DNA from: DASXRU01 sp034665305
GTDB lineage: Bacteria; Acidobacteriota; Blastocatellia; Pyrinomonadales; Pyrinomonadaceae
Direction: 5' to 3'
Length of the DNA stretch: 64,000 nucleotides
NCBI GenBank assembly: GCA_034665305.1
Contig: JAXDFZ010000004.1
Span: forward strand, 19,471 to 83,470
Under the pieces are notes generated by a model. That model was given only the letters and a program-made list of their open reading frames with translations. It was not told where the DNA came from and did not search any database. The translations under genes were made by a program, and so were the position numbers. Shown here piece by piece: positions 54,825 through 63,004 of the stretch (positions within the stretch are counted from its first letter, which is position 1; the number at the start of each line of letters is the position of its first letter).

Positions 54825-55505
54825 ATGCAAAGAGAAGAATTCGCGGGAGCAAGTAAAACGAACAGCTCATTGCTCGCGCCCCTTGAGCGGCGTATGGCGC
54901 CGGCTATTTTGCCGCTGGTTCCGCAATGGCTGGGCACACAGCATCTGACGTTGCTGACGCTGGTTTGGTCGGCGCTGATATTGGTTTTTAGTTATTTGGC
55001 CGCTGCCAACATCAAGTGGCTGTGGCTGGTTTCGTTGATGGTTACTTTTCAATACATCACCGACCACTTCGACGGCAAGGTGGGCAAGTTTCGCAACACA
55101 GGTTTGTTCAAGTGGGGCTTCTACATGGACCACCTGCTCGACTATGTGTTTCTCTGTGCGGTAGTCATTGGCTATGCACAGATTCTGCCGGCGGCGTCGC
55201 GCTATCACATGCTTTTGTTGCTGGCAGTTTACGGCGGGTTCATGGTGAACGCGTTTTTAACTTTTGCGGCCACGGAAGAGTTCAGCATCAGTTTTCTTCG
55301 CCTCGGGCCGACGGAGTTTCGGTTGGCGCTGGTGATAATCAACACTCTGTTGATTACCTATGGCACGCGCGCGATGCAATCAGCTTTACCCTACGTGGTA
55401 GGGTTTTCGCTCGTCGGACTGGCCGCAATTGTCTACCGGACCCACAAGAAAATCTGGGCCAGGGATATGGAACATAAGGCGCGGTTAACGGCCGGCCGCG
55501 ACTGA
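54825..55505 (+). CDS. CDP-alcohol phosphatidyltransferase-like membrane protein with a deviant motif
   Basis: A 226-residue integral membrane protein with about six spans. The family signature D-G-x2-A-R-x8-G-x3-D-x3-D is recognisable but altered: DGKVGKFRNTGLFKWGFYMD, then HLLD. Ala-Arg is replaced by Gly-Lys and the spacer is one residue longer; the first Asp-Gly and the final two Asp are kept. The family transfers phosphoalcohols from CDP-linked donors to lipid, and those Asp bind metal. The substrate cannot be read from the sequence. A GAGG ribosome site precedes ATG 54825. It is encoded after a 182-base gap with no clear feature. Confidence 0.75.
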   Translation: MQREEFAGASKTNSSLLAPLERRMAPAILPLVPQWLGTQHLTLLTLVWSALILVFSYLAAANIKWLWLVSLMVTFQYITDHFDGKVGKFRNTGLFKWGFYMDHLLDYVFLCAVVIGYAQILPAASRYHMLLLLAVYGGFMVNAFLTFAATEEFSISFLRLGPTEFRLALVIINTLLITYGTRAMQSALPYVVGFSLVGLAAIVYRTHKKIWARDMEHKARLTAGRD

Positions 55506-55659
55506 TTAGGTAATTTCTTCAGGCCAAAACATCCGTCGACGCATCTAATCGTAGATCCAGCGTCCAGTTTCGGTCATCCGAAAAAGATTGGCCCCTCTCT
55601 TGCAAGAATCCCTTGCAGCAGTCGTTCTGAGAATTGAAATCGAACATAACGGGAACTTT

Positions 55660-55687
55660 TGACAGGTAAATTCGTTACACCCTGTCA
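55660..55687. promoter_or_regulatory. Operator-like inverted repeat upstream of a small gene
   Basis: TGACAGG (55660-55666) and CCTGTCA (55681-55687) are perfect complements 14 bases apart. They lie 34 bases before the ATG at 55721 and might be a repressor site or a weak hairpin. Confidence 0.3.
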
Positions 55688-55720
55688 TCAAAGGGAAACA
55701 AACAGTAAACAATAAAGGTC

Positions 55721-55933
55721 ATGTCAGAGAAGAAGATAATCAAAGTTGTAAAGCGCGAAGAGCGCAATAATCAGCAGCAGAAGACGGCTGAGAAGGTAAA
55801 GTCTGCGGGCGAAACCGCCCAGCAGGCCGCGCGTGATATGGTGAATACAGTCACCAATTGGGTTAGCGAGTTCCAGGCAAAGCGACGCACGGAAACCAAA
55901 GCGCTGGCCAAGCTAATCAACGATCCCGCCTAA
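55721..55933 (+). CDS. Small charged protein of unknown function
   Basis: A 70-residue protein rich in Lys, Glu and Gln. It is predicted largely helical and probably a coiled coil (EERNNQQQKTAEKVKSAGE), with a mildly hydrophobic central helix (MVNTVTNWVSEF). There is no signal peptide. It is possibly a small DNA- or membrane-associated protein; I cannot name the family. An operator-like repeat lies just upstream. Confidence 0.5.
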   Translation: MSEKKIIKVVKREERNNQQQKTAEKVKSAGETAQQAARDMVNTVTNWVSEFQAKRRTETKALAKLINDPA

Positions 55934-56058
55934 GCAAGTCTCAAGAAAGTTTCGTCAATTGCGAACGGGCCCAACCCCGTTTTGGCATATTTGTGTCCGC
56001 CCGCAGACTCTTTCAAATGTATTGTCGCTAAGGAGTAGATCCAACGGCTGGCAAAATA

Positions 56059-56087
56059 TTGACAGCTCTGTTAGGCGGAGATAGCAT
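56059..56087 (+). promoter_or_regulatory. Sigma-70 promoter of the small basic gene and DinB gene
   Basis: TTGACA (56059-56064, perfect) and TAGCAT (56082-56087) are spaced by 17 bases. Transcription would start near 56094, 17 bases before the ATG at 56111. Confidence 0.65.
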
Positions 56088-56110
56088 CCGCATTGATTCA
56101 GGATAAAGAA

Positions 56111-56318
56111 ATGAAAGCCTCTCGTCGCAAACGCGCTCGTAAGGCGACCGGCCGGATCGTTTTCGATTCAATCCGAAAGCCGCTGGCGCCTCCGGGGCCA
56201 CCCGCTGGCTAACGCCAAGCCCGATGATGAGGCGCGCCCGCGCAACGCAAAGCGAAACATAAACGGCGGCCGGACGCCGACGATGACGAGTGAACTCGAA
56301 CGGGACGACATCGTATGA
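56111..56318 (+). pseudogene. Small basic protein gene with a frameshift, translationally coupled to DinB gene
   Basis: The ATG at 56111 has a promoter and an AGGA ribosome site. It encodes a very basic start (MKASRRKRARKATGRIVFDS, then IRKPLAPPG) but stops after 33 codons. A shift of one base in the GGGG run at 56194-56197 joins it to a second open frame (HPLANAKPDDEARPR and on) that ends at 56316-56318. That end overlaps the DinB start by the usual ATGA. The joined product would be about 68 residues. This is either a recent one-base frameshift, a sequencing error in the G run, or programmed shifting; the overlap argues that the longer protein was real. Confidence 0.55.
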
Positions 56319-56833
56319 ATGAAATTGGCAGCGTGTTCGTTCTAAAGGCGCGAGATCTCTTGACCAATGATTACCTGCCAAAGATCGAGCGTTGCTTGGA
56401 ACGCCTCACGGACGAGCAGGTTTGGTGGCGGCCCAACGAAGAGTCCAACAGCATCGGTAATCTGGTTTTGCATTTGTGCGGCAACGCGCGCCAGTGGATT
56501 GTATGCGGCGTCGGAGGCGGACGTGACCAGCGCGATCGCTCGCAGGAGTTTGCAGAGCGTTCGTTGATATCGCGTCAGGATCTGCACAACAACTTGAAGC
56601 AAACGATTGTTGACGTGGACCAGACGCTGGCCGAGTTCGATCTGTCAAAACTGCTCGAGTCCAGGGCTATCCAAGGCTGCGACGTCAGCAACCATGACGC
56701 CATCTTTCACGTAGTCGAGCACTTTTCCATGCACACCGGACAGATAATTCTGCTGACTAAGTTGCTGACGGAAAGCGATCTGGGATTCTACGATTTTTCT
56801 GCAGGCGTACCGGGAGCTAACTGGAGAGCGTAA
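56315..56833 (+). CDS. DinB-family protein
   Basis: A 172-residue four-helix-bundle protein of the DinB type. The three His ligands of the metal site are in LVLHLCGNARQW, FHVVEH and FSMHTGQI. Members of this fold include bacillithiol S-transferases, which fits the YtxJ gene nearby, but many have no known activity. It overlaps the preceding small gene by four bases. Confidence 0.85.
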   Translation: MNEIGSVFVLKARDLLTNDYLPKIERCLERLTDEQVWWRPNEESNSIGNLVLHLCGNARQWIVCGVGGGRDQRDRSQEFAERSLISRQDLHNNLKQTIVDVDQTLAEFDLSKLLESRAIQGCDVSNHDAIFHVVEHFSMHTGQIILLTKLLTESDLGFYDFSAGVPGANWRA

Positions 56834-56882
56834 GGGCAACTAGACTATTGCGGAACCGAACTCGGGCCGAGTAAGTCGCGCC

Positions 56883-58373
56883 TTATTGCTTGCGGCTGTG
56901 ATGGCCATCCTTTCGCGAGCGGCGGCGAATCGGTGTGCGTTCTCTCATCAGATCCTTATGCCTCGCTTCGATTGTGTAAGCAAGCCCCTGATAACTAATC
57001 CCCAACAGGCTGGCTGCCTTGGTGACGCTGCCGTTGGCTTTGGCCAGCGCCTGCCGAACGAGGGTCCTTTCGTACTCCAGAATCGCGTGCGGCAGGTCCT
57101 GCGGATTGAAAGTGGCATCGGTGGCTTCTTCCGGCGCCAGGTCATTGTGCAGCCTTAAGAAAATCTTTCTGGCCGCCTCATTCATGCGCCGCAGAGTGTC
57201 CAGACTCTGAGAGTCGGACAGCCAATCGGCCGCCCGCTCATAAGCCGCAAACAATACGACCGGAGGCAGGCCCTCGATTTCTTCGATCAAAGTCAACGCG
57301 GCGAACCCACTCTTATTTAAGGCGCCAACCTGATGGCCAACCTCAATTGCTCGCTCGAGGACGAAATGTGCGCGCTCGGTCTCTCCGAGGCGTGCGAGTG
57401 CGATGCCGTGAGTTACTAGTGCATCGGTCAAAAGACATTGCTGACCGCTCTTCTCTAAGACAGAAACAGCGCCCCTAACAACCGACTCGGCCTGAGTGTA
57501 TTTTTTTTCGGCGATCAGAACTTGCGCTCTCGTTTCGTCGATTTGTGCGGTTCTGATCTTATCCTTTCTACTCTTCGTGAGTCTTCGAGCTTCGTTAAGA
57601 TGTTTATGCGCTTCCTTCAAGCGTTCGAGGTTTAGGAGGATAAGAGCGACATTGTTTTTTACGGTTGCACAAAAAAGACGATTCTTCGCTAACCTAAAGT
57701 GATGCGCAGACTTTTCGAATTCCTCAATTGCGCGTTGAAGATACGCATCTCGATTGTCCGACTTTGCCAGATGCCGAAGAACAATTGCGAACTGATTGTG
57801 ATACGTGCCTCGTGTGTTGTGATCGATGATTTTTTCAAACAGCGGGGCATTCTTTTCAAGTATCTCGAAAGCCGCGAGATAGTTGGATGCTGACCACTCA
57901 ACCACGGCTAGCCCAAGCAACGCTCGCGCACGTTTGTTCCCATCCGTCGTTAGTACTCGCAGAGCCTCTCGATGAAGTATGCGTGCTTCGTTTAACTCAC
58001 CTTCACACCAGTAGCAATAAGCAAGTTCAACTCGGGCGGCCGCGACTTTCTGCGGATCACCGGTCGATTCATAAAACCTAATACTTTCGCTGAGAAGGTT
58101 TTTTGCTGTTTCTTGGGCTTCCTTCAGCTGAGACTTACTGCCGATCCAGCAAGTCAAAATTCCAACGCAGAGGAGCACCTCAGCGGCAACGAAGGGATGC
58201 AAGTTGTCGGTCTTCGGAGGTTGCAAAATGCCAGACCAGATCGGCCTCATGACCTCTTGAGCGCTTTCATAGTCTTCTTGATCTTTCAACTCCAACGCGA
58301 GTTGGCAACGAAGGCGCGCCGCTTCATTCACGGTTAGGTGTGAAGTGTCGATCTTAGGTGAGGTTATCGTCAT
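56883..58373 (-). CDS. TPR-repeat regulator with C-terminal Fis-type helix-turn-helix
   Basis: A 496-residue cytoplasmic protein. There is no signal peptide. From about 50 to 380 it consists of degenerate TPR units (RVELAYCYWCEGELNEARIL, EEFEKSAHHFRLAKNRLFCA, TDALVTHGIALARLGETERA). The C-terminal DNA-binding segment is Fis-like: DLPHAILEYERTLVRQALAK, ANGSVTKAASLLGISYQGLA (about 443-464). The end is strongly basic (RRRSRKDGHH). The layout is that of peptide- or partner-sensing regulators, where the TPR part binds a ligand and the HTH binds DNA. It is divergent from a small exported peptide 154 bases away, an arrangement typical of regulator-signal pairs. An AAAGG ribosome site precedes the ATG. 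Confidence 0.82.
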   Translation of the reverse strand: MTITSPKIDTSHLTVNEAARLRCQLALELKDQEDYESAQEVMRPIWSGILQPPKTDNLHPFVAAEVLLCVGILTCWIGSKSQLKEAQETAKNLLSESIRFYESTGDPQKVAAARVELAYCYWCEGELNEARILHREALRVLTTDGNKRARALLGLAVVEWSASNYLAAFEILEKNAPLFEKIIDHNTRGTYHNQFAIVLRHLAKSDNRDAYLQRAIEEFEKSAHHFRLAKNRLFCATVKNNVALILLNLERLKEAHKHLNEARRLTKSRKDKIRTAQIDETRAQVLIAEKKYTQAESVVRGAVSVLEKSGQQCLLTDALVTHGIALARLGETERAHFVLERAIEVGHQVGALNKSGFAALTLIEEIEGLPPVVLFAAYERAADWLSDSQSLDTLRRMNEAARKIFLRLHNDLAPEEATDATFNPQDLPHAILEYERTLVRQALAKANGSVTKAASLLGISYQGLAYTIEARHKDLMRERTPIRRRSRKDGHHSRKQ

Positions 58374-58526
58374 GAGAGATAAACCTTTCAGTGTGAGTGT
58401 AAGAGACCTTGCGAGTACGCGAGCGGATTTTAGTAGCTCTCCTCTATTGCTTGCAAGAAATTTCCCGATGCGGTTCTATTTCTCCCGATGTAAAAATTCT
58501 TGCATCTCAAAACACGAGGAGAAACC

Positions 58527-58757
58527 ATGAAACGATTAGTTATGGCTATGGCCTTTGCCTGTGCAGTCTCCGTTTCCGCCGTGGCGGGTGATATTCCAAC
58601 CGTTCCAGGACCGACGCCTGGATCGGAAACACCTCCTCCCCAGTCTTTGAATTCAGCCCCGGGCACGGATTCTCCATTTGGGGTCTATGAGCAACCGATC
58701 TCAACTGGTATGACATTGACAGTTCTCCAAGCAGTTTTCAGTTTGCTTTCAGTCTAA
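58527..58757 (+). CDS. Small exported peptide, candidate signal partner of the TPR regulator
   Basis: A 76-residue protein. The signal peptide covers about 1-20 (MKRLVMAMAFACAVSVSAVA), followed by a Pro/Thr/Gly-rich region (DIPTVPGPTPGSETPPPQ) and a hydrophobic C-terminus (MTLTVLQAVFSLLSV). A good ribosome site (GAGGAGA) precedes the ATG. I recall similar short exported acidobacterial proteins with a hydrophobic C-terminal motif, but they have no assigned function. Divergent placement next to a TPR regulator, with an HPr-kinase-like gene just beyond, suggests a secreted signal or RiPP-like precursor; this is inference. Confidence 0.65.
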   Translation: MKRLVMAMAFACAVSVSAVAGDIPTVPGPTPGSETPPPQSLNSAPGTDSPFGVYEQPISTGMTLTVLQAVFSLLSV

Positions 58758-58893
58758 TTAAGTAGCTCTGAGATAGTTTGACGGTATTCAATGCTGCGGG
58801 GCGGCAAGGGTGTGGTGTGCCCGGTGGAAGTCTAGGGCCCTGACAGATTGAGCGACCCTAATCAGCCTTCTCGTTAATTGGGATGCTTCACCA

Positions 58894-59898
58894 TCAAGCG
58901 GCAAATCGGACCGTCAACCCCCCCAAAACAGCCTGCACCACTTCGCTGGCCTCGCCGCGTGGGCTCTTGACGACTTTCGCGTGGGCGACTACGGCGCGCA
59001 GGGCTTCGAAGGCTTTGTCCGGATGGCGGCGGGCGGAGACGGTGTGATCCAGGATTGCGAGCACGCCTTTCCCAGGCGAGACTGGAACGGGGCGCCATTT
59101 CGCGCCGCGCTTGTATTTTGTAAGAAGCACAAGTCCGACCGGTAAGGGGCGGGTCCCCGCTACGCCGCCGAAATACTCTACCGGATGATCGGTCTGTGAG
59201 TAGTCGTTGCTGTTTCTGATGGAGATCGGTTTGGCATAAGGGTGAACGCGACCGCGTGAGTCCAACACCGCGTACTCATCGGAATAGTAGGTCGCTCCGG
59301 CCCGCACGAACTCTGCGGTCAACGTGCTCTTACCGCCTAGGCTGCGAGCGGGAATGATGATGGCCTGGCCCTTCCATGCGACAACGCCCGCGTGCACGAA
59401 GACCCGGCGCCGTGTCATTTCTGCTACATACAGTCGCAGGCTCGACTCCAGGTTGTCGAATAACTTGCCAGGGTTCTTCGCCCACGCTATTTCCTTATCG
59501 TCTTCATAAACGGAATGAAGGCGCCGCGATCCGCGACCGTGGGTGGGACTGATTACGATTGAGAACAGCCGATCAACCACCGGGGATGCAGAATGCTTCC
59601 ATCCCAACGGCAGATGGCTCTCAATTGTCTTCAAAGTGCCGGGAGTGTTACTGCGGACGCCCACCCGCACTCCGTAAGCGTTGAATGCAAGACCTTCGAT
59701 CCACTTGTTGCTCTTGAGCTGATCCGGTTCTCCGGTTTTTAGATAGGGAAGTTTTGCGGAAGACAAATAAGATTCTCCTGAATCGGCACGCCAATCTGCG
59801 ACATCGTTTCCTTTAAGATTAGATTTTAATTGAGAGTGGGCGTCAAGCAGGCAGATCGTAGCGCGACGACCTGAATATGGACTCCCGGTAATTCCCAC
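58894..59898 (-). CDS. HPr kinase-like protein
   Basis: A 334-residue protein from GTG 59898. The middle contains a P-loop of HPr-kinase type: IIIPARSLGGKSTLTAEFVR (with Lys190), then TYYSDEYAVLD (about 204-213) and HPYAKPISIRN. The usual first Gly of the P-loop is Ala184. The N-terminal domain (about 60-180) carries AFNAYGVRVGVRSNTP, as in stand-alone HPrK homologues. Related kinases phosphorylate lasso-type peptides in some RiPP clusters. A small exported peptide gene is encoded nearby on the other strand. No HPr/ptsH gene is present, so classical PTS control is unlikely from this window. Confidence 0.78.
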   Translation of the reverse strand: MGITGSPYSGRRATICLLDAHSQLKSNLKGNDVADWRADSGESYLSSAKLPYLKTGEPDQLKSNKWIEGLAFNAYGVRVGVRSNTPGTLKTIESHLPLGWKHSASPVVDRLFSIVISPTHGRGSRRLHSVYEDDKEIAWAKNPGKLFDNLESSLRLYVAEMTRRRVFVHAGVVAWKGQAIIIPARSLGGKSTLTAEFVRAGATYYSDEYAVLDSRGRVHPYAKPISIRNSNDYSQTDHPVEYFGGVAGTRPLPVGLVLLTKYKRGAKWRPVPVSPGKGVLAILDHTVSARRHPDKAFEALRAVVAHAKVVKSPRGEASEVVQAVLGGLTVRFAA

Positions 59899-59964
59899 TA
59901 ACCTACTAATTGGGATTCCAATGCTGGGCCCAACGCCGCTCGTCGTATCCTTTTTGATGAAATC

Positions 59965-60034
59965 GTAGAGGCGCTGCGCCGTGGGCGCCGCATTTCAGCG
60001 GAACAAGGGGGCGCCCACGCAGTGACGCCCCTAC
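59965..60034. repeat. Palindrome in the gap before the ferredoxin gene
   Basis: GTAGAGGCGCTGCGCCGTGG and CCCACGCAGTGACGCCCCTAC pair imperfectly. The remainder of the gap 59899-60164 shows no further feature. Confidence 0.7.
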
Positions 60035-60164
60035 AAATCAGAAAATCAAAACGCCGCAGATTTTGTATCGCACGCTTTCATGCGTAATATGTCGTTGTTC
60101 TGATCGGCGTCTGGTCGCCAAACTAAATATAGCTATAATCATTTTCTAAGGAGGATTGCAGCGG

Positions 60165-60443
60165 ATGACTTACGTTGTTGCCGAACCATGCGTTAATTGC
60201 CGTTACACGGACTGCGCGCTGGTGTGTCCGGTCGAAGCCTTTCATCTCGACGATGACATGTTGGTGATTAACCCGGAAACCTGTATCGATTGTGACGCGT
60301 GCGTTCCGGAATGTCCGGTTGAGGCCGTGTTCGCCGAAGATAAGGTGCCGGCTGAGTGGTCCAGCTTCACGGCGATGAATGCAGAAAAGTCGTTGAGTGG
60401 CCTGCCTACGATCGGTGTCCGGCTGGAACCGCTTTGCCAGTAA
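60165..60443 (+). CDS. 7Fe-type ferredoxin
   Basis: A 92-residue electron carrier. Its eight cysteines (9, 12, 17, 21, 40, 43, 46, 50) line up one for one with Azotobacter ferredoxin I: EPCVNCRYTDCALVCPV, then ETCIDCDACVPECPV. In that protein C8, C16 and C49 hold the 3Fe cluster and C20, C39, C42 and C45 the 4Fe cluster. The extra free Cys of FdI near position 24 is Ala here (CPVEAF). ATG 60165 was chosen over TTG 60156. An AGGAGG ribosome site precedes it. The stop overlaps the next gene's start (TAATG). Confidence 0.92.
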   Translation: MTYVVAEPCVNCRYTDCALVCPVEAFHLDDDMLVINPETCIDCDACVPECPVEAVFAEDKVPAEWSSFTAMNAEKSLSGLPTIGVRLEPLCQ

Positions 60444-60751
60444 TGCGTAAACGAACCAAACATCTCTTAAGTGGTATCGCGATTGCAGCCGGAGCAGTAG
60501 GTGCAGCCGGAGCAATCCTTATGAAAAGAAACAGCGCTGGCAAACAGCGAGGCGATACCAGTCGCTCGACAGAACGGGACGTTTGGGCTCGACCAGGCAT
60601 GCAGGTCGTCTTCCGGGCGGAGTTAATGCCGGGGAGGGATTCGTCGGAGCGAACATTTCGAGTGACGGAGCTGCTGCCGAGCGGCCGCGTTTTGCTGGAT
60701 GAAGTGGCGGGGGAACACAACGAGAAAGAGTTTGAAGCCGTCCGAATGTGA
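60443..60751 (+). CDS. Small membrane-anchored protein of unknown function
   Basis: A 102-residue protein. A short hydrophobic N-terminal span (LLSGIAIAAGAVGAAGAILM) follows basic MRKRTKH. The soluble part is beta-rich (RPGMQVVFRAELMPGRD, RTFRVTELLPSGRVLLDEV). The start overlaps the ferredoxin stop (TAATG), so they are co-transcribed and coupled. The family is not recognised; the coupling suggests a role with the ferredoxin. Confidence 0.65.
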   Translation: MRKRTKHLLSGIAIAAGAVGAAGAILMKRNSAGKQRGDTSRSTERDVWARPGMQVVFRAELMPGRDSSERTFRVTELLPSGRVLLDEVAGEHNEKEFEAVRM

Positions 60752-60769
60752 TCCTGCCGGGCGGAGCGT

Positions 60770-61546
60770 TCACCATTCGTAAGTTCGGCCGGGATCCATT
60801 GCGTGGAGGTTCGCGATCCCAAGCGCAGCGAGTTCCTCGATCAATGTTTCCCGATACGCCGCTTTAAGGTGCACTGCCAGAATATCCATTCCTTTGTGAT
60901 TAAGTTTTTGCAGTTCGTTGCTGAGCGTCGCCGGCGTCAGATGTTTAGAGACAACTGCGAGCTGCTGCATTGAATTCGGAAAAGAAGCCTCGATCAGCAG
61001 CGCGTTCAGACGCGGGACACTGTTGGTCAATTCCCAGAAATCATCTGTCTCGGCCGTGTCCGAACTGAAGGCCACGGTCGCTTTCCCATCTGACACGACC
61101 AGCCCAATAGTGGGAACGATGTGGTTTACGCCGACTGCCGTTACGCGCAGGTGCGCCGCCTGAAATTCCTCGCCCACACGAATCGGAATGTACTTCATTA
61201 CCGGGCCGTGGCTGTTTTCCAGTTCTGAAAACCGCGGATAGACATTGCCGTTGAAAACGTCACGTTCCAACAAGCCGATCACCTCTTCAGTGGCGTAGAT
61301 CCGGATCGGCTTTTCCAATTGCGCGAACAAGTCGTCCACAAAGATCGGGAGGCTGGCGATGTGGTCCATGTGTGGGTGCGTCACAATGATGTCGCGGACC
61401 GTGTTGCGCTGCGCATCCGTCAACGCGATCGCGATACTCCCGGCGTCGACAGTGACGCGGTCGTCAATCAGAAAACAGGTCAGACGCTGTTCCAGAGTCG
61501 CGTGTCCCTGTTGGTCGAAGGAGCTGGGTAAGAGTTGAATCTTCAA
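60770..61546 (-). CDS. Metallo-beta-lactamase-fold phosphodiesterase-like protein
   Basis: A 258-residue protein starting at TTG 61546. It has the class II 3',5'-cyclic-nucleotide phosphodiesterase look: MKIQLLPSS at the start, TCFLIDDRVTVDAG, the metal motif VTHPHMDHIASLP, VVSDGKATVAFSSDTAETD, and a C-terminal ILAVHLKAAY. The metal-binding His/Asp residues are in place (HxHxDH). It may hydrolyse cyclic nucleotides or another phosphodiester; the substrate is open. It lies directly behind PrsW on the same strand. Confidence 0.82.
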   Translation of the reverse strand: MKIQLLPSSFDQQGHATLEQRLTCFLIDDRVTVDAGSIAIALTDAQRNTVRDIIVTHPHMDHIASLPIFVDDLFAQLEKPIRIYATEEVIGLLERDVFNGNVYPRFSELENSHGPVMKYIPIRVGEEFQAAHLRVTAVGVNHIVPTIGLVVSDGKATVAFSSDTAETDDFWELTNSVPRLNALLIEASFPNSMQQLAVVSKHLTPATLSNELQKLNHKGMDILAVHLKAAYRETLIEELAALGIANLHAMDPGRTYEW

Positions 61547-61627
61547 GTGAAGTCCGGTAAGTGCGTGCTGGCGAATCGGCCGGTAGTATAAGGCATCGCG
61601 AATAAAAGTCGCGAGGTTTTATTGCCA

Positions 61628-62791
61628 TCAACGAGGCGACGGCGGCAATCGCTGGCTAAGCTCCCGCAGCATTTGCAGGTATTCCATTTCTCGATCCATG
61701 GCCGCCTGCTCGCTGGCAAACATGCCACGCGCGGCGCGCCGGCGATGAAACGCCAGTTCGCTCGCGATCTGGTTATAGCGCATCCGGGCCCGCCAGGCGG
61801 AAACCCCGCTGGACGTAAGCGCCCTCATCGAAGAGCCCATGCGCCCGCGAATAGTGCAAAGCCTTTCGTATTCGTACGGCGTTAGATTCCCCCGCTGGTA
61901 GTCGGAATAGAGATGCTCGCGAACGACGTTGCCTTCGCGGCGCAAGCCAAAATACACGGCCATCAACGTGCCAATGAAGACGGGCACCATGATCACAAAG
62001 TAAGTGACGAAGAAACCGACCTCCCCAAAGATTAAGCCCGAGCCGTTCCAGGTCGCGTGCATTACGAACGCCAACAACAACCCTGCCGGTGGCGCCAGCC
62101 ATTTGATAAAAGTGCTGTTAGTTTGGCGCGACCATCCCAAGCCGATTCCGGTCATGCTGGTAAAGAGAGGATGTGAAAACGGCGCGATCGTGCCGCGGAG
62201 AATAAACGTACCCGTCAGGCTTTCCATCCCGCCATTCAGTACCGCCTTACCGTAGTATTGAATGTTCTCGGTCATGGCAAAGCCCAGCCCCACCATGCCG
62301 GCGTAGACGATGCCATCGACGATCCCGTCAAATTCGTCTTTTTTCCAAAAGAAGAAGATGAAGAGAATGAACGCCTTGGCACTCTCTTCCACGATGGGCG
62401 CTGAGATAACTATGCCGAACGCTTGCCCTGCGTTCATGTCGTTCGTGGCCGCCGCCACGAAGACCATGCCGGCGGTATTTAGTACCAGAGAAATGAAAAC
62501 TGCGATCAGCGCACCCCAGAAGAATGCCGTGGCCAGCATCCAGAGCGGTTCACTTTCGAATCGATCAATCCATAAGGTCAGTAAGACGTAGAAGGGAACT
62601 GGAAGCGTTGCGGCCACCATCCCCACAAAAAGGCCAACCGGACCCGTTTCAACTCCAATGAGGAGCAGAACGAGCAAACCCAGAAACAAGGCTATCAAAC
62701 AAGCAAAGGTGGCGAGCACCACTTTCATCGCGCTGCGGCGCTTTGCCGGAGGTCGATACGCCTGATTTTGTATGTAAGGATTGTTGGTCAT
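61628..62791 (-). CDS. PrsW-family intramembrane protease
   Basis: A 387-residue integral membrane protein (peptidase family M82) with about eight spans. Family motifs appear in order: APIVEESAKAF (catalytic Glu pair), GLGFAMTENIQYY, APFSHPLFTSMTGIGLG, and VMHATWNGSG. In Bacillus PrsW cleaves the anti-sigma factor RsiW; here no anti-sigma gene is adjacent. The basic C-terminal tail (about 300-387, with SSMRALTSSGVSAWRARMRYN) is longer than in Bacillus and predicted to be cytoplasmic. A GAGG ribosome site precedes the ATG. Confidence 0.9.
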   Translation of the reverse strand: MTNNPYIQNQAYRPPAKRRSAMKVVLATFACLIALFLGLLVLLLIGVETGPVGLFVGMVAATLPVPFYVLLTLWIDRFESEPLWMLATAFFWGALIAVFISLVLNTAGMVFVAAATNDMNAGQAFGIVISAPIVEESAKAFILFIFFFWKKDEFDGIVDGIVYAGMVGLGFAMTENIQYYGKAVLNGGMESLTGTFILRGTIAPFSHPLFTSMTGIGLGWSRQTNSTFIKWLAPPAGLLLAFVMHATWNGSGLIFGEVGFFVTYFVIMVPVFIGTLMAVYFGLRREGNVVREHLYSDYQRGNLTPYEYERLCTIRGRMGSSMRALTSSGVSAWRARMRYNQIASELAFHRRRAARGMFASEQAAMDREMEYLQMLRELSQRLPPSPR

Positions 62792-62844
62792 TTGCCTCGC
62801 CGTCGTTGGCTGTACCGAAGAGCGGGTAGTGCGCCATTGGTTTT

Positions 62845-62914
62845 GTAACGCAAACTGTTAGTTTGCGCGCCCGTTGAAATCCACGCATGCTCGCAAACTA
62901 ACAGTTTGCGTTAC
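62845..62914. repeat. Palindromic repeat, family B, copy 3
   Basis: GTAACGCAAACTGTTAGTTT and CGCAAACTAACAGTTTGCGT are perfect complements around 24 bases. The arms are identical to copy 2. Confidence 0.9.
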
Positions 62915-63004
62915 AAATTACGGCATTACCGAAAAGCGAGCCAGTATAAGCCGGATTGGATAGTTCCTCGAAATAAATCCAGGAAAATCGCGGGGCCGAG
63001 ATTA

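Noticed and set aside
56028..56381. 117-codon minus-strand frame opposite the small basic gene
   Set aside because: The plus strand has promoter, ribosome site and operon overlap; the minus frame has none of these.
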